Origin: Curtobacterium flaccumfaciens pv. betae
GTDB taxonomy: Bacteria > Actinomycetota > Actinomycetes > Actinomycetales > Microbacteriaceae
Direction of reading: 5' to 3'
DNA length: 64,000 nucleotides
Assembly (NCBI RefSeq): GCF_026241855.1
Contig: NZ_JAPJDC010000001.1
Coordinates: 186,001-250,000, forward strand
Below the pieces are notes generated by a model. The model did not search any database. It was not told the DNA's origin and saw only the letters and a program-made list of their open reading frames with translations. Position numbers and translations under genes: made by a program. Shown in pieces: positions 32,461 to 40,987 of this stretch. The number at the start of each line of letters is the position of its first letter. Position 1 is the first letter of the stretch.

Positions 32461-34473
32461 CTACCGCGGCGCCTGCCCCTGCAAAGGTGCGGAACGATCC
32501 GGCCCGGCCAGCCGTACTCGCGGTGTGGGCGGTGTGGCCATGCCCGCTCCGATGAAGTAGCTCGGCTGAGGCGGCATGTTGTACCCCGTGTTTTGCCAGG
32601 CGACGCCGAGGCGGTAATTCGGATCCTGCATGAAGGTGCGCAAGCGCATGTCGGATGGATCGGCGGTGGAGTAGATGCGGAGTTCCTTGGAGTCACCGCT
32701 GCGAACGACCATCTCCTCTCGCCAGTCGCCGAGGAGGTCGGCTTGCAGCATCGGGTTCACCTTCGTGCCGTTGTCGGTGAGGGCACCATCGGCTTGCAGG
32801 AGCACGTCGCGTTGTCGGGTCTTCCAGTTCCATTTGCTGACGACGGGCACCGCGGCGTTCGTCGCGGGGTCGTAGGTGCCGCCGAGCTGCTCGCGGAGTG
32901 CGTCTCCGTCCCAGAAGATCGCGAACCGCGAGTCGGGAATGGCGTCAGTGATGAGGCTGCCGTCCGCAGCGCGGAGCTGAGCCTGCAGCGCTCCATCCGG
33001 TCCGAGCCCGTACGTCCATGACTCCGAACCGGGAAATCGTGGGTCGACGTCCGCGGTGAGCCCGAAGCCCGTGTCGCGGTCACCCGGGATGCTCCACAGG
33101 ATGCGGCCCGTGCGTGCGTCCCGCATCGTGGCGGCCCGATTGCCTGACTTGCTCATGAACTCATGCACTGCGAACACCTCGAGGCCGGGATTGTCCGGGA
33201 CGAGGTCTCCCACGTGGATCGCATCTCCGTGCCCGAGACCCGTCGAGTAGAGGAGAGTTCCGTCGTCGTCGACCGTCATGGAGCCGAACACGATCTCGTC
33301 CCGCCCGTCCCCATCGACATCTGCGACTGCGAGGTTGTGGTGGCCCTGCCCGGCTGCGGCCTCCTGGCCAGGAGCACTGCTGTCGAGCTTCCACCGTTCC
33401 TTGAGGTGCGTGCCGTCGAAGTCGTAGGCGGCGAGGGCGGTGCGCCCGTAGTAGCCGCGCGTCATCAGGACGCTTGGGTGCGACCCGTCGAGGTAAGCGG
33501 TTGCCGCGAGGAATCGATCGACGCGGTTGCCGTAGGTGTCCCCCCAGGATGCGACGTCGCCGCGCGGAGGGTCGTAGGGAACGGTGTCGATTGCGTGGCC
33601 CGTCAGCCCTGAGAAGACGGTGAGGTACTCGGGGCCTGCCAGCACGTAGCCACGAGCGTTCCGGTAGTCGGCGTCTCCATCGCCGATCACCGTTCCCGTC
33701 CCGTCCACAGTGCCGTCGGCGGTCTTCATCACGACCTCTGCGCGGCCGTCGCCGTCGTAGTCGTAGACCTGGAACTGGGTGTAGTGAGCGCCAGCGCGGA
33801 TGTTCGGTCCGAGTGAGATCCGCCAGAGGCGCGTGCCGTCCATCCTGTAGGCGTCGAGAAGCACGGGCCCCGTGTAGCCGGGCTGGCCGTTGTCCTTCGA
33901 ATCGCTCGGGTCCCACTTCACGAACAACTCGTACTGCCCATCGCCGTCCGCGTCACCGACGCTTGTGTCGTTGGCACTGTAGGTGTACGTCTCCCCCGTC
34001 GGTGTGGCTCCCCCATCTGGTCGGTCGAGGGGAACCGAAACGTAGGGAGCGGTCCGAACGCCGAAGGGTGCCGTGACGGCGCGCTCCACGCCGTCGGTGA
34101 TGCTGCGTACCTCGTATCGAGAGGTGGGTAGTCCTGCTGTGTCGAGATAGTTCGTAGCTGTTTCGAGCGGCCTCGGCGTGATCTGAGCTCCGTCGCGGTA
34201 GACAACGAAGGCGATGGAATCAGGGTCCGTGGCGAGCATCCGCCACGAGAGGAAAACTCCGTTGGACACGCGAGCGGCCTCGGGCGCACGGTCGAGTCGC
34301 TCCATCTGACGGGTGCCCGTGTACGGCGGCTTAGCGGTCGACGCTGCCGACTGCGCGGCCGCTGCACGAGCCTCGGTTCCCGAGAGGTGACCGGCGCCGA
34401 CGACGCAGGCGACGACAGCAGCGATCGTGGCGGCCCTGAGTATCAAGTGAGCACGGACGCGGACGCAAGACAT
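32461..34473 (-). CDS. Secreted rhamnogalacturonan lyase, PL11 family
   Basis: A 670-residue exported polysaccharide lyase that cleaves the rhamnogalacturonan I backbone of pectin. A signal peptide of about 37 residues ends before AAAAQSA. A short Fn3-like start (MERLDRAPEAARV, SWRMLATD) leads into the eight-bladed propeller with many calcium motifs of the DxDGDG type (VGDADGDGQYE, DYDGDGRAE, ADVDGDGRDE). The active-site region is rich in conserved Trp, Asp and His, and the end matches YesW/YesX-type enzymes (RLGVAWQNTGYNMPPQPSYF). It stands alone without neighbouring pectin genes. It points to life on plant tissue or litter. Confidence 0.93.
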   Translation of the reverse strand: MSCVRVRAHLILRAATIAAVVACVVGAGHLSGTEARAAAAQSAASTAKPPYTGTRQMERLDRAPEAARVSNGVFLSWRMLATDPDSIAFVVYRDGAQITPRPLETATNYLDTAGLPTSRYEVRSITDGVERAVTAPFGVRTAPYVSVPLDRPDGGATPTGETYTYSANDTSVGDADGDGQYELFVKWDPSDSKDNGQPGYTGPVLLDAYRMDGTRLWRISLGPNIRAGAHYTQFQVYDYDGDGRAEVVMKTADGTVDGTGTVIGDGDADYRNARGYVLAGPEYLTVFSGLTGHAIDTVPYDPPRGDVASWGDTYGNRVDRFLAATAYLDGSHPSVLMTRGYYGRTALAAYDFDGTHLKERWKLDSSAPGQEAAAGQGHHNLAVADVDGDGRDEIVFGSMTVDDDGTLLYSTGLGHGDAIHVGDLVPDNPGLEVFAVHEFMSKSGNRAATMRDARTGRILWSIPGDRDTGFGLTADVDPRFPGSESWTYGLGPDGALQAQLRAADGSLITDAIPDSRFAIFWDGDALREQLGGTYDPATNAAVPVVSKWNWKTRQRDVLLQADGALTDNGTKVNPMLQADLLGDWREEMVVRSGDSKELRIYSTADPSDMRLRTFMQDPNYRLGVAWQNTGYNMPPQPSYFIGAGMATPPTPRVRLAGPDRSAPLQGQAPR

Positions 34474-34496
34474 GGGGCCTCCAAGAAAACGAGCAC

Positions 34497-34547
34497 GCTC
34501 GCCGACGCGTTCACGAGCTGGGACTACCGGTAGGGCGAGTACTACTG
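34497..34547 (+). pseudogene. Fragment of a Sua5/YciO-like gene 3' end
   Basis: Fifty-one bases match the last 17 codons of the intact gene at 61693-62490 with four mismatches. It encodes LADAFTSWDYR, then a stop where the intact gene has Gln, then GEYYW, where the original stop has become Trp. Nothing upstream of it matches the rest of that gene. It lies just 24 bp from the lyase start, in the opposite orientation to the intact copy. Confidence 0.8.
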
Positions 34548-35405
34548 GTCCTGCATCGAAAATGCGGATTTCCTTGAAATTGATCGACGCGGCGAGGCCC
34601 GGCCGATGGCTCTGGAGGCGTTCAGCCGAAATGGCGGTCGACCTGAAGGCGAAAGAGATACGTTCGCCCTTTCTCGCCGCTACCGTATCCCCTCCGCTCT
34701 ACGCGCTAGTGAAGCCAGGAATCCGCACCTGGAGAAGACCCGATCGGTCACTGGCGCCGACGAACTGAAGTGACCGATAAAACTCAAGCCGGTGCGAGCG
34801 CGTGCCCTCGTTGTTCCGAAAAGAACTGTTCCATCGCGGTGTAGGACATGTTCAGTGAATACTGCACCTCCCGCTGGCGCCGGTAGCCAGGTTCGTCAGA
34901 CAACTGTCTGTTGAATCAACATAAGTGCGTCGCGCACTTTTCGGCTGGACAATGACCGAGCAATCGATGAGGGCGCGTACAGTCGTTGCGCCCGACTGGT
35001 AATTCGTCATTCTTCCCGCGCCGCCATGTCGGCAGGCCGGCTGAGGCTCGTCGAGGCCGGGATGGCCGCCAATCGCACTTTCTGAGGATGCGCGGGCGCG
35101 GTGGTATCCCGTTCTGCCACCCTCCCGCAGGTGGATGGCGCCCGGCAGCACCATCACGAAGATCGAAGCGTCGTTCGACTCCGCTCTCCGCCGCGGTCGC
35201 ATCCTCCCGGTCCTCGGGCTCGTTCCTGCAGCGGTCGAGGCCGCTCGTGTCGCTGCATCGATCACCTTCGTGCTGAGCGATGACGAGGTCAACCTCAATG
35301 CCATCGTCCTACCGTCCAACAACGGTCAGTCGGTGATCTGAGACCGATTGGATGATCGACTGCACCAGCACATGGAGCACTGCCGGTCGCCGAGGGACAC
35401 GAGCA
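34548..35405. other. Gene-poor scar with possible remnant at 35135-35341
   Basis: About 850 bp of lower GC than the surroundings. The best coding-like piece is plus-strand 35135-35341 (MAPGSTITKIEASFD ... DDEVNLNAIVLPSNNGQ), which has normal codon use but no recognisable family and no ribosome binding site. It may be the tail of a lost gene. The first 300 bp would also hold the lyase promoter. The nearby Sua5-like fragment supports past rearrangement. Confidence 0.4.
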
Positions 35406-35443
35406 GGACGCCCGTGGTGACGTGGTGATCACCGCGGGCGTCC
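35406..35443. terminator. Hairpin downstream of the secreted-protein gene
   Basis: GGACGCCCGTGGTGA pairs with TCACCGCGGGCGTCC (35429-35443) with one mismatch and an eight-base loop. It lies about 80 bp past the stop of the minus-strand gene at 35525. Confidence 0.65.
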
Positions 35444-35524
35444 CGTGCGTGGGCGACCAAGCGAAAGTGGACCAAGCGGCTCGGACCCTCTGCTCTGGCC
35501 GCTCGTCGCTCACGAGGGAGGCAG

Positions 35525-36232
35525 TCAGCAGTGTGTTCGCCAGATGTACGGGACGTCGATCCAGATACCGTTCTTGATGCAGCTCCAGCTCTGCAACCCA
35601 GCGGCGGCTCCGCCGGCGATCACGACGCCGAGCAGGGCGCAGCTGGCCTTGCTCAGGTCGTAGAACGTGCAGGCACTCGCGAGTGCATAGACGAGGGGGA
35701 CGGAGATCATCCAGCTCAGCCATTTGCCGTTGACGTAGAGGATGTGATCCTCGAAGATGTGGTTCCACCAGTGTTTGTCGTCGTCGATCCCGCCGGGGTG
35801 GGTGCCCGCCGTGGTGTGTGGAGTGGTGACGGTCGGTCCTCCAGCGTGGAGCTGCACCGTCTGGGGCTGCGCGGTCCGGGCCGCGCTCATCGCGGGGTCC
35901 GCAGCCATCTGCTCTGCGCCTTGTTCCGCCTGTGCTTCCTGTGCTGGCGAGAGGTTGGTCCAGCTCGCGATGTGGCGGCCGTTGACGGTGAACCCTGCGG
36001 CTGCGGCTGCGACGATGTCGGCCTCCGAGATCCTTCCCGTTTTGACGTCTTGCGCGATGGTGCCGTGTTCGAGGGACAAAGCGACCTTCTCGGCAGGGGT
36101 GCTCTGCGCAGCCATCGCTGCACTGGCTGGGCCGCTGATCGCGAGTGTGAGCGCGGCGACGGCGACGACGGCTGCGGCCACCATCCGCGTGCGTGTCGGT
36201 GAAACGGATCGTAGCTGGGGAGTGAGCTGCAT
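35525..36232 (-). CDS. Secreted protein with bacteriocin-like C-terminus
   Basis: A 235-residue exported protein. Residues 1-40 form a signal peptide (MVAAAVVAVAALTLAISGPASA). A helical linker follows with Gln/Glu/Ala-rich sequence (SPAQEAQAEQGAEQMAADP). The last 85 residues begin DDDKHWWNHIFEDHILYVNG and continue as a hydrophobic, Gly/Ala-rich hairpin with four Cys (ACTFYDLSKASC, SWSC, THC). A mature part like this is common among secreted antimicrobial-like proteins of actinobacteria, but I cannot place it in a named family. The ATG has GAGAAGGA ahead of it. A perfect palindrome lies 111 bp upstream. No obvious immunity or export gene adjoins. Confidence 0.7.
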   Translation of the reverse strand: MQLTPQLRSVSPTRTRMVAAAVVAVAALTLAISGPASAAMAAQSTPAEKVALSLEHGTIAQDVKTGRISEADIVAAAAAGFTVNGRHIASWTNLSPAQEAQAEQGAEQMAADPAMSAARTAQPQTVQLHAGGPTVTTPHTTAGTHPGGIDDDKHWWNHIFEDHILYVNGKWLSWMISVPLVYALASACTFYDLSKASCALLGVVIAGGAAAGLQSWSCIKNGIWIDVPYIWRTHC

Positions 36233-36342
36233 GGTGTGTCCTTCTCCTCGGTGCGAGGCGGTCGCCTCAGTGAGAGAGTCGGCCCGCAGGAGGTCCGTGA
36301 AGGTGTGTTTGCCTGTCCCGGAGGCGAACAGGTGGCGTCCAA

Positions 36343-36356
36343 TAGACGATCGTCTA
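36343..36356. promoter_or_regulatory. TAGACGATCGTCTA palindrome upstream of the secreted-protein gene
   Basis: A 14-bp perfect palindrome in an AT-richer stretch. Its 12-bp core AGACGATCGTCT recurs at 62517-62528 upstream of the Sua5/YciO-like gene. Symmetry and length suit a TetR-type regulator. Confidence 0.5.
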
Positions 36357-37274
36357 ACGTAATTCACAATAGCTGAGCGTTGCCTCAGATCCGGCGAAGA
36401 CGAACGACGACACCCGCCACAGCGGCTCCACATGTCGAGGAGCCGACGGCAGGGTGATCCGCTGGCGCTGACAGACAGCTGCCAAGGACCGGAGCTGACG
36501 CCTCACCCGGATCGCGGTCTCCTCGGAACAGATCCACGAGCCGCGAAGCGTGACCCGGCGGCGCATCAGCTGACTGCTCCGGACGAGATGGGTTGGCGGA
36601 CTTCCCAAGGAGGACCATGATGCCGTCGCCGCAGACCGAGCCGAACCCCTCCATCTAGAATGGAACGTCGGCGTGGGACCGAGTGCGTTGAGCACTGCAT
36701 GCACCCCCTCGCGGAGCACTGCGCACCCGACCGATCGACGGTGACGGTAAGTGGCGAGAACGTTGGAACCGTGGTTTGGACGGTCCCGAACGATGACCTC
36801 GAACTCGTCGAGGTGCTTCCCGCCGACCAACGGAGCCTCGTCTGCAGTGGTTCCTCCGCAGGCCCGAACTGTTCGAACATCGAAACGTCCATTCCGGGAG
36901 CATCCAGGCACGTCCTGCTCGCTCCGAACGGATGGCTCGGTGCGATCCCGATGCGGACAGCTGCGACCCCCGGGGGCGATGAGACCTATTGCACGAGCAA
37001 TTCTTTGACCGGGGCCGACTGCTTGACAGCTACGCCTTGGCGGATGCGAACTGGAAGTAACAGTGCCGAGTCCGTCCCTCGACCGGGTCGAGATCGGAGC
37101 AATTGGCCCGACCGGCGGGCGAGCTCGAGATCACCGCCGTTGAGACAGCCCGATCCCCGATGGTCGCTTGTCCCTCGCTGGAAGCGTCTTCTGAAATCAG
37201 GACAATCCACGGGAGCGGACACGGTTCTCCGTTCGGTCAGGTGGTGCCGACTGTCGGAGCGGGTCCCGAACGAC
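36357..37274. other. Gene-poor stretch, no supported gene
   Basis: About 900 bp with open frames on both strands, none with ribosome binding site plus recognisable sequence. Two frames look mildly protein-like: minus strand near 36700-36850 (HLDEFEVIVRDRPNHG) and plus strand near 36740-37000 (VPNDDLELVEVLPADQ). They are opposite readings of the same DNA, so at most one is real. Composition is less GC-rich than neighbouring genes, as in the scar at 34.5 kb. Confidence 0.4.
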
Positions 37275-38012
37275 TCAGGCGTCGAGCGCGCGCCGTGCGG
37301 CCGCGACGACCTCGGCGTCGGTGACGAAGTGCGCGGAGCCGTCGTCCCCGGCGCCCATCGGCACCCCGGCGTGCGTGCTGTCCGCGGCCGGACGCTTGGC
37401 CGACAGGTGCACGGCTGCGGCGCCGGTGGCGAGCAGGGCGCGGACGTCGGCGGGGGTGACCCCGGCGCCGGCCATCACCTGCACGGGCCCGGCGGCCTCG
37501 ACCATGCGCGCGATCGTCTCGGCGCCGGCGACCGCGGTGGGGGCGGCGCCCGAGGTCAGGACGCGGGTGAACCCGAGCGCCGCGAGCGACCCGGCAGCGG
37601 CGACGGGGTCGGTCGCGTGGTCGATCGCGCGGTGCAGGGTGACCTCGGCGGTGGCGCTGACCGAGCGGGCGGCGTCCACGAAGCGGCGGAGGGCGTCCTC
37701 GTCCAGGGTCCTGTCGGGGCGCAGGGCACCGACCACGACGCCCGCGGCCCCGGAGCGCAGGACCGTGCGGACCTCGCGCACCATGAGCTCGACCTCGTCG
37801 GGGGAGTGCACGAACCCGCCCGGACGGCAGCGGACCAGCGCGTGCGCCGGGATCCCGGTCTCGTGGGTCGTCTCGACCAGGGCCTGCGACGGGGTGAGCC
37901 CGCCGAGCTCGAGCCCGACGCAGAGTTCGACGCGGTCGGCGCCGCCGTCCCGCGCGGTGATCGCACCCGCCGGTGAGGTGACGGCGATCTCGAGTGCGGC
38001 GGTGGTGCTCAT
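37275..38012 (-). CDS. cutC: CutC-family protein
   Basis: A 245-residue TIM-barrel protein of the CutC family: LEIAVTSPAGAITARDGGADRVELCVGLELGGLTPS at the start (split motifs GADRVELC and GGLTPS), VRCRPGGFVHS in the middle, and LTSGAAPTA near residue 150. CutC was named for copper homeostasis, but a copper role is doubtful in many bacteria. The ATG overlaps the upstream M81 stop (ATGA), so here it is part of a catabolic operon, which suggests an enzymatic job on the same substrate. Confidence 0.9.
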   Translation of the reverse strand: MSTTAALEIAVTSPAGAITARDGGADRVELCVGLELGGLTPSQALVETTHETGIPAHALVRCRPGGFVHSPDEVELMVREVRTVLRSGAAGVVVGALRPDRTLDEDALRRFVDAARSVSATAEVTLHRAIDHATDPVAAAGSLAALGFTRVLTSGAAPTAVAGAETIARMVEAAGPVQVMAGAGVTPADVRALLATGAAAVHLSAKRPAADSTHAGVPMGAGDDGSAHFVTDAEVVAAARRALDA

Positions 38013-39583
38013 GCAGGGGCTCCGAGCGGTTCGTTGGAGGCGGGGACGATGCGGGCGCGGAGGTCCGGTGCCGTCGGGAACACTCGATCGTAGGGGAACA
38101 TCGGCCGCTCGATCCTGTGGTGCCCGAGGCGCAGCAGGTCCTGGTCGACACCGCCCGGGGTGAGCGCGAGCATCCAGTCGGCGGACATGTCGAACAGCTC
38201 CGGTTCGAGGTACCCGATCTTCACGATGACGACGTCCGCCTGCCGCGGGGCCAGGTCGAGATCGGTGAAGTCGTGCTCGTGGTGGTACGGCTTCCGCAGC
38301 TTCGTCAGGATCGCGAAGACGCTGCCGACCTGCAGCACGACCTCGGTCTCGGCGTCGCGGTCACCCTGCTTGATCGCGTGCACCCGGCCGGTCATCGTGA
38401 TCGGGCCCGCGTGCACGTGGTCGACCTCGGCACCGGCGGTCACGGTGATCGTCGCACCGACGCCGGCGTCCACCGCCGCGGCGACGGCGGCCGGTCCGGG
38501 CACGCTCGCGTAGATGACGGTCGGGCCGGACGGGTCCTGGAACTCCGGGCGGGCGAGCACCTGCGTCAGGCCCCAGGTCATGTCGCCGGAGCCGCCGGCC
38601 GTGGGGTTGTCACCCGAGTCCGAGACGAAGTACGGCTTCGCGGCGCCCGGGGCGAGCGCTGCGTCGAGGCACTCCTCGAACGTGCCGGTGGGGGCGACGA
38701 ACACGAAGTCCTCGCGGACGTCCCAGAACGCACGTGCGAGTCGCTCGGCACCGGCTGCGACGGCGGCCTCGTCCCACCCGGTGACGACGGTGACGGCCTG
38801 GTCGCGGGGCTGGTCGGCCCACGCGTACCCGACCCAGATCGCGGCGTCGAGCACGCCCTCGGTCTGCTCGACGAGCGGGACCTGCGCGTACAGGGACTTC
38901 GCCGGCTCGAGACGGGTCGAGGTCTGCTCGCCCGGCAGCAGGACGGGGATCGGGATCCAGGCCTTCACGGGTCGTTGCGCACCGACGGGTCGTTCGGTGA
39001 GCACCTCGACGAGGTTCCGGACGGCACGCTCCTTCGTCTCGAGGGTGTCCTCGTGCGGGGCCATCCGGTAGCAGGTGACGAGGTCGACCCGGTGGGCGAG
39101 CTCGCGCGTGACGTTGCCGTGCAGGTCCATCGACGCGGACACGATGACGTCGGGGCCGACGACCGCGCGGATGCGGCCGAGCAGGTCCGTCTCGGCGTCG
39201 TCGAGTCCCTCGACCACCATCGCGCCGTGGATGTCGTACCAGAGCCCGTCGACCGGACCCAGCGCACGCAGCCGCTCCACGATCTCGTCGGCCAGGGTTT
39301 CGTACGACGCCCGGTCGACGATCCCGCCGGGCAGCGCGTGCCCGATGAGCGCCCCGCGGAAGTCCGCCCGGTCCGCCATGGTCGCCAGGAACGGGTAGCG
39401 GGCGACGGCTTCGTCCCCGCGGTCCGGGTGGAAGGCGGGGGCGTGGGTCCGGGTCGGCGTGAACGTCGAGGTCTCGATGGCGAGCCCGGCGATGGCGATG
39501 ACCGGGCGACGGACGCCAGCGGCGCCAGCGGTGCTGGCTGCGGCGACGGGGACGGCTGGGGTGACGGGACCGGTCTCAGACAC
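38009..39583 (-). CDS. M81-family (MlrC-like) metallopeptidase
   Basis: A 524-residue protein related to microcystinase C. Metal-site motifs are GLAIETSTF near residue 32, WYDIHGAMV near 112, SMDLHGNV near 148 and SDSGDNPTAGGSGD near 325. Members hydrolyse peptide or amide bonds in unusual substrates. The GTG start overlaps the end of the ROK regulator gene by 8 bp. It is cytoplasmic (no signal peptide), so it would act on a substrate brought in by the divergent oligopeptide importer. Confidence 0.88.
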   Translation of the reverse strand: MSETGPVTPAVPVAAASTAGAAGVRRPVIAIAGLAIETSTFTPTRTHAPAFHPDRGDEAVARYPFLATMADRADFRGALIGHALPGGIVDRASYETLADEIVERLRALGPVDGLWYDIHGAMVVEGLDDAETDLLGRIRAVVGPDVIVSASMDLHGNVTRELAHRVDLVTCYRMAPHEDTLETKERAVRNLVEVLTERPVGAQRPVKAWIPIPVLLPGEQTSTRLEPAKSLYAQVPLVEQTEGVLDAAIWVGYAWADQPRDQAVTVVTGWDEAAVAAGAERLARAFWDVREDFVFVAPTGTFEECLDAALAPGAAKPYFVSDSGDNPTAGGSGDMTWGLTQVLARPEFQDPSGPTVIYASVPGPAAVAAAVDAGVGATITVTAGAEVDHVHAGPITMTGRVHAIKQGDRDAETEVVLQVGSVFAILTKLRKPYHHEHDFTDLDLAPRQADVVIVKIGYLEPELFDMSADWMLALTPGGVDQDLLRLGHHRIERPMFPYDRVFPTAPDLRARIVPASNEPLGAPA

Positions 39584-40760
39584 GGACGCTCCTGTTCCTG
39601 GTGGTGGACTGGGGGATGGGCGCGGAGAGCTCCTCGAGCGAGGCGGCGAGGCCCCGCTGCAGCGCAAACTGCCCGGCGCCGACGAGCCCGGCATCGGCGC
39701 CGAGCGACACCGGCTCGATGGCCAGGTGCTGGGTCATCAACGGGTGGCAGCTCTCGTAGAGCTGGCTCCGCACGGCGGCGATGAACGGGTCGAGGGTCGA
39801 CAGGATGCCGCCCAGGTACACGGCGTCCGGGTTGAAGAAGTTCACGTTGGCGGCGAGTACCTCGCCCAGGTACTTGCCCGCCATCCGCACGGCACGGGTG
39901 GCCTCGGGGTGCGCGTCCGAGGCGAGCCGGACGACGTCGGCGGTCGAGGCGACGTCGACCCCGGCGTTCGACAGGATCCGGACCAGGGCGGCACCGGACG
40001 CCACCGTCTCGAGGCAGCCGGTGTTGCCGCACGAGCACGGGGTGTCCCCGGCGGCGTCGATCCGCACATGGGTGATGTCCCCGGCGGCCCCGGTCGACCC
40101 GCGGTAGAGCCGGCCGTCGATGACGATGCCCGCGCCGATCGCCGATCCGGCCTTGATCGTGATGGTCTGGCGTCGAGCCGGGTCCTGCACGGTCTGTTCA
40201 CCCGCCGCCATGCAGTTCGCGTCGTTGTCGACGATCGCCGGCAGGCCGAACCGGTCGCTCAGCCACGCGGCCACGGGGAACCCGTTCCACCCCGGCATCC
40301 GGCTCGGCAGGTCCACGACGCCGGCGACGACGTCGACGGGCCCGGGCAGGCTGAGCCCGACGCCCCGCAGCCCCTCGCGACCACGGTCGTCGGCGAGCCG
40401 CTCGAGCAGCGCGGCCAGGCGCTGGAGCCCGGCGGTCGGACCGTCGGAGAGCGCGAACGGGACGTTCGCGACCGACTCGAGCGCGCCTCCTGGCAGGACG
40501 ACGCCGATGCGCGCGTGCCCGCCACCGACGTCCGCTGCGACCGCGTACTCGTCGACGCCGCCGATGCGGAGCACCTTGCGGGGGCGACCGCCGGTCGAGA
40601 CGTCGGTGCCTTCCTCGGCGAGGATCCCGTGCTCGAGGAGCTGGCCGACGACGTGCGAGACGGTCGAGGGGGCGGCTCCGAGCACCTTCGCGATCTCGGT
40701 CCGGCTGGCGGCCTGCCCCGAGGCGACGAGCTCGAGGACGCGGGCGCTGAGATCGGCCAC
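39576..40760 (-). CDS. ROK-family transcriptional repressor
   Basis: A 394-residue NagC/XylR-type regulator. The winged helix occupies about residues 1-60 (SRTEIAKVLGAAPSTVSHVVGQLLEHG), followed by the sugar-kinase-like ROK domain with IVDNDANCMAAGE, GAAGDITHV and the zinc motif CSCGNTGCLE. The GTG start was chosen for GGAG six bases upstream. It is divergent from the ABC importer genes and first in its own operon, so it probably represses both until a sugar-containing ligand binds. Confidence 0.9.
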   Translation of the reverse strand: MADLSARVLELVASGQAASRTEIAKVLGAAPSTVSHVVGQLLEHGILAEEGTDVSTGGRPRKVLRIGGVDEYAVAADVGGGHARIGVVLPGGALESVANVPFALSDGPTAGLQRLAALLERLADDRGREGLRGVGLSLPGPVDVVAGVVDLPSRMPGWNGFPVAAWLSDRFGLPAIVDNDANCMAAGEQTVQDPARRQTITIKAGSAIGAGIVIDGRLYRGSTGAAGDITHVRIDAAGDTPCSCGNTGCLETVASGAALVRILSNAGVDVASTADVVRLASDAHPEATRAVRMAGKYLGEVLAANVNFFNPDAVYLGGILSTLDPFIAAVRSQLYESCHPLMTQHLAIEPVSLGADAGLVGAGQFALQRGLAASLEELSAPIPQSTTRNRSVRV

Positions 40761-40881
40761 GACTTTCTCCAATCCGGGCGGAACGGGAGCGGAACACCGG
40801 TCGGTGGTCCGTTCTGCCGCGAGCCTACGGGGCGGATCGAGCGGTCCACCCTTTCGTCCGTTCCGCAGTAACGCAGTTTTT

Positions 40882-40893
40882 ACATCGAGATGT
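40882..40893. promoter_or_regulatory. Possible ROK operator
   Basis: ACATC-GA-GATGT lies in the most AT-rich part of the 227-bp divergent region (GTTTTTACATCGAGATG). NagC/XylR-type sites are AT-rich and imperfectly symmetric, which fits. A TTGACT that could be a -35 element for the importer lies at 40918-40923. Confidence 0.35.
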
Positions 40894-40987
40894 TTGTTTT
40901 TCCAATCGCTTTGGTCCTTGACTGTCCTCGTGCCGCTCGGCACCCGTGCTCCACCTCCCCGAAGTCCCTCGCACAAGGAGACACCGC

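Noticed and set aside
35135..35341. Plus-strand small protein ending in LPSNNGQSVI
   Set aside because: Codon use is acceptable but there is no ribosome binding site, no family match, and it lies in a scar region; kept only as a possible remnant.
36660..37060. Plus-strand frame with VPNDDLELVEVLPADQ
   Set aside because: The opposite strand gives an equally plausible reading and neither has supporting signals.
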